From Lentzea atacamensis (GTDB lineage: Bacteria > Actinomycetota > Actinomycetes > Mycobacteriales > Pseudonocardiaceae), in assembly GCF_003269295.1 (NCBI RefSeq), contig NZ_QLTT01000010.1, forward strand, positions 181,958-245,957: a DNA stretch of 64,000 nucleotides, read 5' to 3'. Below are positions 35,801 through 42,715 of this stretch, in pieces. Below the pieces are notes generated by a model. The model made no database searches. It was not told where the DNA came from and was given only the letters and a program-made list of their open reading frames with translations. The translations under genes and the position numbers were made by a program. Position 1 is the first letter of the stretch; each line of letters starts with the position of its first letter.

Positions 35801-36515
35801 TGGACCAGCGGATGGCCTGGCCCTGGGCGTCCGCTGCCTCGCCGGTGACGGTTGCGCCGTAACCGGCGGGGACGACGTCGTCGATGATGGCGCCGGCGAC
35901 CGCACCGCCGGCGCTGACGACCTGCTCGTCACCTTGACACGCAACGGACTTCGAGGCCGTCTTGGTCATCACGACCGTCGAGCTGCCGCCGCGCAGCACG
36001 AGCCCCGGCCGAGTCCCGCAGATCGCGTGCGCCGTGACGTCCACGTTGCCGGACGCCTCGACCAGACCGCCCTGGAGGTTGTTCCTGGGCGCCATCTTCG
36101 TGAAGTGCCCGCCGTCGGTCTCCCCCGCGACACCGAGCACCTTCTGGTCGCCGGAGCAGGCCGCCTCGGCGTTCTTCGTGCCGCTCTTTGACACCAGCGT
36201 GTACTCGCCGGGTGCGCAGTTCGCCCGGACCGTCACCGTCCACGGCTGCACGGTCCCCGCACCGTGCTCGACCGCCGTGACCTCCACCGCGGTGAGATCC
36301 GCGCTCGGCCGCACCCGCGTGATCGTGGTCCGCTGACCGGTCACCGAAGCGCCGGTGCCGACGACCTTGGTACCGCTGGGGCAGCTGACCGAGACCGTCT
36401 TGCCCGCCGACGATGCCGGGCTGGTGGCCTGCACCGCCACGAGCTCGTCGCTTTCCGCGTTCGGACCGGTCAGACTCAACACGAGCAGGGCCGTGCTCAT
36501 CACCTTCACGTCCAT
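35772..36515 (-). CDS. secreted Cys-rich hypothetical protein
   Basis: A 247-residue exported protein of unknown function. A signal peptide (about 1-22) is followed by a strand-rich, Val/Thr/Gly-rich chain with evenly spaced cysteines. The pattern C-P-x-G-T-K-V-x-G-x-G appears near 44-55, and related C-x-G-D-x-x-V stretches recur near 120 and 190 (CSGDQKVLGVAGET, CQGDEQVVSAGGAV), indicating an internal repeat of about 70 residues. Similar repeated domains occur in many actinomycete secreted proteins, usually unnamed. It converges on and overlaps the BTAD regulator gene, and a terminator hairpin separates it from the upstream gene. Confidence 0.72.
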   Translation of the reverse strand: MDVKVMSTALLVLSLTGPNAESDELVAVQATSPASSAGKTVSVSCPSGTKVVGTGASVTGQRTTITRVRPSADLTAVEVTAVEHGAGTVQPWTVTVRANCAPGEYTLVSKSGTKNAEAACSGDQKVLGVAGETDGGHFTKMAPRNNLQGGLVEASGNVDVTAHAICGTRPGLVLRGGSSTVVMTKTASKSVACQGDEQVVSAGGAVAGAIIDDVVPAGYGATVTGEAADAQGQAIRWSITPYVVCSQ

Positions 36516-36524
36516 CCCCCTTCA

Positions 36525-36553
36525 GGTCCGCGGGCCCTCTCTGCCCGCGGACC
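36525..36553 (-). terminator. intrinsic terminator-like hairpin after the Asp/Asn-Gly repeat protein gene
   Basis: A perfect 11-bp GC-rich stem (36525-36535 with 36543-36553, loop 7) lies 53 bases beyond the stop of the leftward gene ending at 36606 and just before the start of the next leftward gene. Confidence 0.65.
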
Positions 36554-36605
36554 CGAACGATGCCGCGCTCGCTTAAAGCGGTCTTAAGGTCCGTGTTCGC
36601 GCAGG

Positions 36606-37409
36606 TCAGGGACAGCTGACGAGAACGTCGCCCGCTGCGGCGTCGAGGCAGGTGTCCACGCCGAGGCCGCCGTTGAGCGTGTCGTTGCCGGCCAGGCCCC
36701 AGATGAGGTCGTTGCCGTTCAGCGCCGAGATGTTGTTGACCGCCGCGCTGCCGACGAGGTGGTCGACGAAGTTGGTGCCGGTCAGGTTCTCCACGTCGCT
36801 CGCGACGTTGTCCTTCAGCGCCAGCGAGTCGTAGCCGTCGTCGGTGCCGGAGCCGATGGTGACCGAGACACCCGAGTTCGGGTGCAGCGCGCTGCCGGAC
36901 AGGTAGTCGACCCGGTCCGTGCCGAGGCCGCCGTAGACGAACACGCCACCGCGCTTCGGCCGCAACGTGTCGGTGCCGTCGCCACCGCTGATGGTGCCCC
37001 TCGCGCGGGTCTCGATCACGTCGTTGCCCGCCTCGCCGTACACGTTGGCCGGCATCGCGTCCGCATTGGTGTTGTCGTAGGCGATGTTGATCCGGTCGTT
37101 CAGGTCGTTCGCCCTGACCTGGATCGACGTGATCAGCTTCGTGGCGCCGAGCTCGTACAGGCAGTTCACGTTCGTACCGCTCAGCGCACAGCCCGCGCCG
37201 ACGGCCAGCAGGTCACCGGAGTCGGTGATGGTGAGCCGGTGGTTCACGGTGTCCAGCCCGACGGTGATGTTGTTCGTCTTGCCGGCCTCCGCCTCGACGA
37301 TCAGCACGTGGTTCTGCACGTACACCGTGGTGTGCGGCGCGGCGTGCGCGACGGCCGGCATGGCGACCGCGGCGAGGGCGGCGGCGCCCAGACCGATGAG
37401 CATTCTCAT
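36606..37409 (-). CDS. secreted RTX-like calcium-binding repeat protein
   Basis: A 267-residue exported protein. The signal peptide is MRMLIGLGAAALAAVAMPAVAHA. The body carries degenerate hemolysin-type (RTX) nonapeptide repeats such as YGEAGNDVIETRA, SGGDGTDTLRP, YGGLGTDRVDYL and ALNGNDLIWGLAGNDTLNGGLGVDT, which normally wind into a calcium-binding parallel beta-roll. The C-terminus has Cys near 257 and 266 (VDTCLDAAAGDVLVSCP). No protease or lipase domain is attached. ATG 37409 was chosen because a purine-rich site (AAGGGGAGAG) precedes it and the signal peptide starts there. It is divergent from the PopR-like gene. Role unknown, perhaps a surface or adhesion component. Confidence 0.78.
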   Translation of the reverse strand: MRMLIGLGAAALAAVAMPAVAHAAPHTTVYVQNHVLIVEAEAGKTNNITVGLDTVNHRLTITDSGDLLAVGAGCALSGTNVNCLYELGATKLITSIQVRANDLNDRINIAYDNTNADAMPANVYGEAGNDVIETRARGTISGGDGTDTLRPKRGGVFVYGGLGTDRVDYLSGSALHPNSGVSVTIGSGTDDGYDSLALKDNVASDVENLTGTNFVDHLVGSAAVNNISALNGNDLIWGLAGNDTLNGGLGVDTCLDAAAGDVLVSCP

Positions 37410-37499
37410 GCTGTTCTCTCCCCTTGGTGGACATTGCCTTGCGGGGAACAGCCTGCTCAGCGCCCTTTCGGCCACCTTCGAGTGTTTTTAGGGCTGTCT

Positions 37500-37516
37500 T
37501 TCTGCTCGTAGCAGAA
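37500..37516. promoter_or_regulatory. PopR/ClgR-type palindrome upstream of the XRE regulator
   Basis: TTCTGC-TCGTA-GCAGAA is a perfect 6+5+6 inverted repeat 40 bases upstream of the regulator ATG. It closely matches the Streptomyces PopR target as I recall it (TTCTGCC-3N-GGCAGAA). Autoregulation is the simple reading; the divergent RTX-like gene could also be affected. Confidence 0.6.
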
Positions 37517-37556
37517 CGGCCCTTTGCTGTGGTCGCGGTGCTGTCACCATGACGAC

Positions 37557-37913
37557 ATGGCGGAGATCCTGGACTTCAATCGCACTCCCGAACCGCTGTG
37601 GCGCGAGGCCCTGGGCCGGAAGCTGCGCGAGGCCAGGGAGGAACGCGGCGACCGCCTGGTCGACGTCGCCGAACGGGCGGGCATCTCGGTGCAGTACCTG
37701 TCCGAGATCGAACGCGGCCGCAAGGAGCCGTCGAGCGAGATGATCGCCGCGGTCACCGGTGCGCTGGGCATCGACCTGGCCGACCTGCTGATCGGGATCG
37801 CCGGCCAGGTCCGTCACTTCCACCGCGTCCAGCACTTCCAGACGTCGCGTCCCATCGGACGACCGTCGGGCCCCGTGCTCTCGGCAGGTCCCGTGCTCAT
37901 GGCCGTCGCCTAA
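37557..37913 (+). CDS. PopR/ClgR-like XRE family transcriptional regulator
   Basis: A 118-residue regulator with a Cro/CI-type HTH at about residues 15-70: ALGRKLREAREERGDRLVDVAERAGISVQYLSEIERGRKEPSSEMI. The GISVQYLSEIERGRKEPSSE block is close to ClgR/PopR, activators of clp protease genes in actinomycetes. It is convergent with, and overlaps by four bases, an operon of two clpP genes, and PopR-type palindromes lie upstream of both the regulator and the clpP operon. In Streptomyces PopR activates clpP3 clpP4 and is itself degraded by Clp; the Ala-rich C-terminus here (GPVLMAVA) would suit such turnover. Family clear; PopR identity inferred. Confidence 0.85.
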   Translation: MAEILDFNRTPEPLWREALGRKLREAREERGDRLVDVAERAGISVQYLSEIERGRKEPSSEMIAAVTGALGIDLADLLIGIAGQVRHFHRVQHFQTSRPIGRPSGPVLSAGPVLMAVA

Positions 37914-38497
37914 CGCTGTTCGAGCACCAGGTCCGCGAGGCCGTACTCGACGGTGCCCGCCGCGTCGAACACGCGGTCCCGGTCGGTGTCGTGGCGCAGC
38001 TCGGCCACGCTCCGGCCGGTGTGCCTGGCCAGGATCTCCTCCAGCTGCGTGCGCACCCTGACCACCTCGTCCGCCGCGAGGATCAGGTCGGGGATCGTGC
38101 CACGCCCCTGCGCCGCCGGCTGGTGCAGCACGACCCTGCTGTGCGGCAGCACGGCCCGGCGTCCCTCCGCACCCGCGGCCAGCAGCACCGCACCGGCCGC
38201 CACCGCCTGCCCCACGCACGTCGTCGCGACCGGGGCCTTGATGTAGCGCATGGTGTCGTAGAGCGCGAGCATCGCCGACGGGTCGCCGCCCTCACAGTTG
38301 ATGTAGAGGTTGATCTCCATGTCCGGGTTGTCCGACTCGAGGTGCAGCAGCTGCGCGATCAACGCGTTGGCGACCCCGGAGTCGACGCCGGTGCCGAGGT
38401 AGACGATCCGCGAGCTCAGCAGGTGCGAGTAGACGTCCATGATCCGCTCGCCACGCGCGTCCCGCGTGATGACGTTGGGAATCGTGTAGGTGCTCAT
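37910..38497 (-). CDS. clpP: ClpP-family subunit lacking the catalytic serine (ClpR-like)
   Basis: A 195-residue ClpP homologue with the normal fold markers IVYLGTGVDSGVAN, INCEGGDPSAMLALYDTM and LLHQPA-like VVLHQP. At the nucleophile, where active ClpP reads GQAASMG, this protein reads GQAVAAG: the serine codon (38198-38200) encodes Ala. His (LHQP) and Asp (RHDTDRD) are kept. It should therefore be proteolytically silent, like cyanobacterial and plastid ClpR, and act as a structural partner in a mixed ring. The ATG overlaps the stop of the intact clpP gene upstream, so equal co-synthesis is likely. Its 3' end overlaps the convergent regulator gene. Confidence 0.9.
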   Translation of the reverse strand: MSTYTIPNVITRDARGERIMDVYSHLLSSRIVYLGTGVDSGVANALIAQLLHLESDNPDMEINLYINCEGGDPSAMLALYDTMRYIKAPVATTCVGQAVAAGAVLLAAGAEGRRAVLPHSRVVLHQPAAQGRGTIPDLILAADEVVRVRTQLEEILARHTGRSVAELRHDTDRDRVFDAAGTVEYGLADLVLEQR

Positions 38498-39108
38498 GCG
38501 ACAGCCCCCGAGTGCAGTCCCAGCTTGTGCGTGCGGACGGGTACGACCTGCGCGAGATCGTTGACGACGTGGTCGATGAACCCGTAGTCGAGCGCCTGCT
38601 GAGTGGTGAACCACCGGTCGTGCAGCGAGTCGGTGAAGATCCGGTCGAACGGCTGGCCGGTGTCCTCCGCGATCAGCCCGAGCACGGTGTCCCTGGTGTA
38701 CCGCAGGTCGTCCGCCTGCACCTCGACCTCGACCGCGGAACCGGCGATGCCGGCGCTCCCCTGGTGCATCAGGATCCGCGCGTGCGGCAACGCGAACCGC
38801 TTTCCCTTGGTACCGGCGGAAAGCAGGAACTGCCCCGCGCTGCACGCCAGCCCGAGCGCCAGCGTCGCGACGTCACACGGCACGAGCCGCATCACGTCCC
38901 GGATCGCCAGCATCGAGGGCACCGAGCCGCCCGGCGAGTTGATCCACAGCGCGATGTCCTGCCGCGGGTCCTCGCTCGCGAGCGACAGCAGCTGCGTCGC
39001 CAGCACCGTCCCGTTGTCGTCGTCGAGCGCGCCGTCGAGGATCAGGACCCGCTGACTGAAGAACCGTTCCCGCAGCCCTGGGCTGAAGAGCCTCTCGTTG
39101 TTCGTCAT
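38494..39108 (-). CDS. clpP: ClpP serine protease subunit with intact active site
   Basis: A 204-residue ClpP protein, first gene of a two-gene operon. Catalytic Ser is present in GLACSAG, His in ILMHQGS and Asp in FTDSLHDRW. Also typical are SQRVLILDGALDDDNG, WINSPGGSV and KGKRFALPHARILMHQ. It would form heptameric rings, fed by ClpX or ClpC ATPases, and pair with the serine-less subunit encoded immediately downstream (ATGA overlap). A PopR-type palindrome 43 bases upstream of the ATG suggests stress-dependent activation, as for clpP3 clpP4 of Streptomyces when the main ClpP1P2 fails. Confidence 0.93.
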   Translation of the reverse strand: MTNNERLFSPGLRERFFSQRVLILDGALDDDNGTVLATQLLSLASEDPRQDIALWINSPGGSVPSMLAIRDVMRLVPCDVATLALGLACSAGQFLLSAGTKGKRFALPHARILMHQGSAGIAGSAVEVEVQADDLRYTRDTVLGLIAEDTGQPFDRIFTDSLHDRWFTTQQALDYGFIDHVVNDLAQVVPVRTHKLGLHSGAVA

Positions 39109-39150
39109 GCCACCGACGATGCCGTTGCGCTGCCGTGGTTCGCCGGTTTC

Positions 39151-39165
39151 TCTGCTGTGGGCAGA
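39151..39165. promoter_or_regulatory. PopR-type palindrome upstream of the clpP operon
   Basis: TCTGCTGTGGGCAGA (TCTGC-TGTGG-GCAGA, or TCTGCT-GTG-GGCAGA) lies 43 bases before the first clpP start. It shares the TCTGC...GCAGA core and 3-5 base spacer with the site upstream of the PopR-like gene, supporting a small regulon of these two units. Confidence 0.6.
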
Positions 39166-39924
39166 TCAGCTCTCAGCAGGCACGAAGGCGGTGAGGGTCA
39201 GACGCCATCGCACGACTCCGCTGCCGGGCACGACCGCCACGGCACGAGCGGGGTCGTCGCGGTCGAAAGTGCGGCCGAGCATGGGTTCCACGCCGACGCT
39301 GCGGTACGGCTCGTCCGCCGGCCAGCCGCGAAGGTTGCGCCACAACGCGATGGAGACGGGTTGACCGGCGCACTCGACGAGCAGGTCGAGCTGGTGATCT
39401 CCATCCACCACGCGGATCTGGCCGTGTTCCAGGACCGCACCGGTCGCCGTGCCGTCGTCAGGCCCCAACGCGGCAAGGCCCGCCGGCCAGTCGCGCAGCA
39501 CGGGCGCCGGATCGGTGATGAGCACCGGAGTGCCCGCGGGCGCGAGCAGACGCGCGGCGGGGCTGACGTCGAGCAGGGCGTGTGCCGCCCACACGAAGCG
39601 GTAGCCCGGCTCGGCGGTCAGTTCGTAGTCCGCGATGACCGCACCGTCGTGGGAGCCGATGTGGCGGCGGAGCGTGAACTCCGGGCAGACCACGCCGGTC
39701 TCGTCCCACGGTCTGCTCCACGCGTCGCCGTGGTCAGGTGTGCCGCGGACGGTCGGCACGCACTCCTCCAGGCCGCCCGCGTCGACGAACGGATCGCCCG
39801 GCCGCACGCTCGCGCGAGCGGCGTCAGGGCGATGCCACAGCCACTCGCGGCGGGCCGTGCGGAGCGACGTCCAGCGGCCGCCGAGAGCGTTGTCGACCTC
39901 GGCGTACAGCGGTGTGACCTGCAG
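39166..39924 (-). CDS. aldose 1-epimerase-like (galactose mutarotase fold) protein with probable CTG start
   Basis: About 252 residues of a galactose-mutarotase-like beta-sandwich. The conserved N-terminal stretch reads GGRWTSLRTARREWLWH, then GDPFVDAGGLEECVPTV, the motif of atypical aldose epimerases. The first ATG/GTG in frame (39807) would remove the GGR...WLWH strand, so translation must begin earlier. An in-frame TGA at 39928-39930 limits the choice to CTG 39924 (or ATC 39927), placed after a GGAGGGG site. Either a rare CTG start or a sequencing error is implied. The stop abuts the PopR-type box of the clpP operon. Sugar substrate unknown. Confidence 0.68.
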   Translation of the reverse strand: MQVTPLYAEVDNALGGRWTSLRTARREWLWHRPDAARASVRPGDPFVDAGGLEECVPTVRGTPDHGDAWSRPWDETGVVCPEFTLRRHIGSHDGAVIADYELTAEPGYRFVWAAHALLDVSPAARLLAPAGTPVLITDPAPVLRDWPAGLAALGPDDGTATGAVLEHGQIRVVDGDHQLDLLVECAGQPVSIALWRNLRGWPADEPYRSVGVEPMLGRTFDRDDPARAVAVVPGSGVVRWRLTLTAFVPAES

Positions 39925-39937
39925 GATTCACCCCTCC

Positions 39938-40879
39938 TCAGCCCGTTGCGCAGGCCCTTCCGTTGAGCGTGAACGACCTGGGGGCGGTGTTCCGGTCACG
40001 GAAGGACCCCAGGAATCCTATGGATACTTCGCCGCCCGGCGCGATCGTCGCCGTGTAGTGGACGTTGGCCGCGCTGACGGCCGCGCCGTGCTGCGACGAG
40101 CTCGCGTTCCACATCTGCGTGACGGACTGACCGTCGCTGAACGACCATCTCAGCGTCCAGCCGTTGACCGGGGTGCGGCTGGTGTTCTTGATCGTGACGC
40201 CACCTTGGAATCCGCCAGGCCACTGCCCGGTGATCCGGTAGGCGACCGTGCACGGCGGCGCGGGAGGAGGCGCGGGAGCCGGAGCGGGAGTCGGGGCAGG
40301 AGGCGGAGACGTCACAACGGGAGGCGCGTTCGTCGCCGTGGTGGACTTCGTCGGCTGAACACGCTTCGGAGGCGTCGTGCTGGAGGCGGTTGCGGTCGTC
40401 GTCGTGACGTCCATGCCGTTGCAGGGCAAACCCCACAGACCGCGGTTCTCCCTGGCCGCGGCGGCTTCAGCCTCGGCCAGCACGCCGGCAGCACCTTGCG
40501 CGCGCAGCACACCCTCCCGCACGGCGAGGAGTGCGTAGTCGGTGCCGTCCTCGAGCCACAGGTTCACTTCGCCGGGGATGAGCGAGGTGACGCGCACCGG
40601 CCGGGACAGCAATGTTTTTGCCGCGAAAGCATTTGCGGCGGCGGCCCAGCATTCGGCGGGCGGCGCGAGCAACGAGATGAGAACGCGCTCACCGCCCTCC
40701 AGTTCGACGGTGCGGCCGTCGATCACCTGACGCACGAACGTCGGCACGTTCTCCTGCGCGTCGGTGATCAGCGTCGGCGGTTTCGACGGCACGCGGGTGA
40801 CCGCGGGCGGCGCCGGGCTCTCCGCCGTGCACGCGCACGCGCAGAGAACCATGAGAAGAGACAAGAACTTCCGCACCAC
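39938..40879 (-). CDS. lipoprotein with degenerate SNase-like domain and C-terminal CBM2
   Basis: A 313-residue secreted lipoprotein with a rare architecture. The signal peptide ends in a Cys-rich lipobox region (LCAC, about 12-15). Residues about 46-150 resemble staphylococcal nuclease (VRQVIDGRTVELEGGERVLI through ENRGLWG), but the catalytic Arg35 and Asp/Glu positions of SNase are not conserved. A long Thr/Pro/Ala linker (about 157-208) leads to a family 2 cellulose-binding module (about 210-312) with YRITGQWPGGFQGGVTIKNTS, exposed Trp residues and terminal cysteines (CTVAY...GRACATG). It probably tethers to cellulose or chitin. GTG 40879 has GGGAG seven bases upstream. Confidence 0.8.
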   Translation of the reverse strand: MVRKFLSLLMVLCACACTAESPAPPAVTRVPSKPPTLITDAQENVPTFVRQVIDGRTVELEGGERVLISLLAPPAECWAAAANAFAAKTLLSRPVRVTSLIPGEVNLWLEDGTDYALLAVREGVLRAQGAAGVLAEAEAAAARENRGLWGLPCNGMDVTTTTATASSTTPPKRVQPTKSTTATNAPPVVTSPPPAPTPAPAPAPPPAPPCTVAYRITGQWPGGFQGGVTIKNTSRTPVNGWTLRWSFSDGQSVTQMWNASSSQHGAAVSAANVHYTATIAPGGEVSIGFLGSFRDRNTAPRSFTLNGRACATG

Positions 40880-40894
40880 CAGGGACTCCCGACG

Positions 40895-40918
40895 CGGTCG
40901 TTGAAACTTTGACGACCG
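40895..40918 (-). promoter_or_regulatory. inverted repeat in the leader of the SNase-CBM2 gene
   Basis: CGGTCGT (40895-40901) and ACGACCG (40912-40918) flank 10 bases containing GAAACTTT. It ends 16 bases upstream of the GTG start, where it could be an operator or a leader hairpin. Confidence 0.4.
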
Positions 40919-40980
40919 TATCGCTCAGCGGGCGTTGCTGAATCCGCCGTTCGGCCTTGATCAACTACGCGAAAGGAGGT

Positions 40981-41052
40981 GTGGACAGTCCTCACGCGAC
41001 CGTCTCGGGGCTGCACCTCGACGACTCCGGCGTAACCGTCCTGCTCGACTGA
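40981..41052 (+). CDS. possible 23-residue small protein
   Basis: A GTG-initiated frame directly after a near-perfect Shine-Dalgarno (GAAAGGAGGT, 40971-40980) encodes MDSPHATVSGLHLDDSGVTVL plus two residues and stops at TGA 41050-41052. The spacing between the site and the GTG is shorter than normal, which argues against efficient initiation. No family is recognised. It may be a genuine small protein, the remnant of a lost gene, or chance. Confidence 0.25.
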   Translation: MDSPHATVSGLHLDDSGVTVLLD

Positions 41053-41214
41053 CGCGGCGCGCGGGTCAGTGGCCAGCCGCTTGCCTGCTGCTCGCCCGTC
41101 CGCACCGGACTGCCCGCCTGCCGTACCTCACCGGTCGCCTGGCTCGCCACGGCCGGCGCCGCGGCGAACGCGAGCGCGTCGCCCTGTTGTCCTTTGTGGA
41201 GGGCTTTGATCCGG

Positions 41215-42498
41215 TCAGCCCGCCACGCCTCGGGCGACGTAGAGCTGCATACCGTCGAAGTCGAGAGTCACGTGGTAGGGCTTGTAGAAGCTGTGGGCGA
41301 TGTCGCCGAGCACGTCGAAGCCGTGCCCGTCGTGCAGGTTCCGCTCGCTCGCGACGCTGTAGGCACCCGTGGCCGTGGCGTTGCCGAGGCGAACCTCCTT
41401 CGGATAGCACGGGTGGACGACCACCGCCCTGCCGCCGGCCGAGGACTCCTCCGGACGGTCGTGGTCGACGCGGATGCGCAGATCCTCGGCCACGGCCAAC
41501 GACATGCCCGCGACGTTGCTGCCGGTCCCGCCGATGTTCAGGCCCACGACCCGCGGCCCGGAGCCGGCGAAGCTGCCCCTGCTGAACACCAGGTGTTCAC
41601 GGACCAGCCACAACGGCAGCGGCTCCGCACCGGCCCGGTGCGCGGCGGCCCGCACCTGCCTGGCCGCTTCCGGAGTCCTGCGACGCAGGATCAGCGACCG
41701 GCCCGCGTAGTCGATCGTGGTGAGGAAGTGCTGGAAGATCGACGTCCCGAAGATGCCACCCTCCGAGTCCGGCCCCGGCTCCTCGTCCGACCAGTGCACG
41801 GGAAGGTTGCGCAGTTCGACGCCGCCCAGCCGGAACGACTCCAGGTAGCCGTAGTAGAACCACATGGTTCTGCCCTCGAACTCGTACTGCTGCTTCGTCA
41901 CGGCCTGCAGCCCGGCCTCCGCGGCCACCTTCCCCGACAAGCTCAACGGCCCGACGCGGGTGTAGAACGAGAACCGCCTCGGCCGTCCGCCGTTGACCGA
42001 AGCCTCCACCTGCGGAATCGGGTCCATCTGCTGCCACGGCAGCCGCGCGATGTCGCCGCTGATCTGATACGGCTCGCCACGGACCGCCTCGTACCACTTG
42101 GCATCGGTCTCCAAGCCGGCCGCTCGCCAGTGCGGCGCGGCGACGGACAACTTGCCCTGCCGGTTGTAGCAGTCGGCCAGCAGCCGGTTGTTCCCCTGGT
42201 CGCCGGGCGCCAGGGCGACCGCCGTGCCGAGGTACTTCTCGGCGTCGGCGAACTTGTTGCTCAACAGCGCCACATGTCCTCGCCGGCTCGCGGCGTGCAC
42301 GTTCTTGGGGTCGTTCCGCAGGATTTCCTCGTACGCGCGGCCCGCCTGTTCGAACTTCCCCGCCCTGAACAGCGCGTCCGCGGCTCCTCCGGTGCCGGCC
42401 TGTGCTTCGCCCATCAGCGGCGTGGCCGCGGCGGCGCCGGCCATGACGGCGGCGGCGCGCAGCACCGAACGCCGGTCCCAGTTCCCCTCAGTAGCCAT
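41215..42498 (-). CDS. Tat-exported TPR protein with degenerate retropepsin-like domains
   Basis: A 427-residue protein. The twin-arginine signal (NWDRRSVLRAAAVMAGAAAA) directs Tat export. Two or three TPR units follow (about 40-130: ALFRAGKFEQAGRAYEEILRNDPKNVHA). The rest resembles a duplicated retropepsin-like fold (VEASVNGGRPRRFSFYTRVGPLSLSGKVAAEAGL and VVGLNIGGTGSNVAGMSLAVAEDL). Where active proteases have DTG, the first copy has YTR and the second GTG without the Asp, so proteolysis is unlikely. The alternative start at 42510 would add four residues. The gene stands alone; role unknown, perhaps binding of peptides or polymers outside the cell. Confidence 0.78.
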   Translation of the reverse strand: MATEGNWDRRSVLRAAAVMAGAAAATPLMGEAQAGTGGAADALFRAGKFEQAGRAYEEILRNDPKNVHAASRRGHVALLSNKFADAEKYLGTAVALAPGDQGNNRLLADCYNRQGKLSVAAPHWRAAGLETDAKWYEAVRGEPYQISGDIARLPWQQMDPIPQVEASVNGGRPRRFSFYTRVGPLSLSGKVAAEAGLQAVTKQQYEFEGRTMWFYYGYLESFRLGGVELRNLPVHWSDEEPGPDSEGGIFGTSIFQHFLTTIDYAGRSLILRRRTPEAARQVRAAAHRAGAEPLPLWLVREHLVFSRGSFAGSGPRVVGLNIGGTGSNVAGMSLAVAEDLRIRVDHDRPEESSAGGRAVVVHPCYPKEVRLGNATATGAYSVASERNLHDGHGFDVLGDIAHSFYKPYHVTLDFDGMQLYVARGVAG

Positions 42499-42715
42499 GG
42501 AGCCAGTCAAGGGAGTGCGGTGTTGCCGGGGCGTATCAGGTTTTCGATATGGCGGCGATATGCACTGACCATCCGAAGTGGACGAAAAGCGGCCGCCCGT
42601 CCGTGATCACCCCGAACCGATCCCTGATCCACCCCCGAGCAACCTTCTGGCACGGTGCAACCCCGGATGACCGAAGTGCGTAGCAAGGGCGATGCAGAGC
42701 CGAGGAGGACACGCA

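Larger units (their letters stand above)
40880..41214. other. intergenic stretch with an inverted repeat and a doubtful small reading frame
   Basis: This 335-base stretch holds the upstream region of the SNase-CBM2 gene, with the inverted repeat at 40895-40918, a 23-codon frame at 40981-41052, and the region beyond the 3' end of the TPR gene (41053-41214). In the last part I see no convincing gene, hairpin or known site. Confidence 0.5.
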
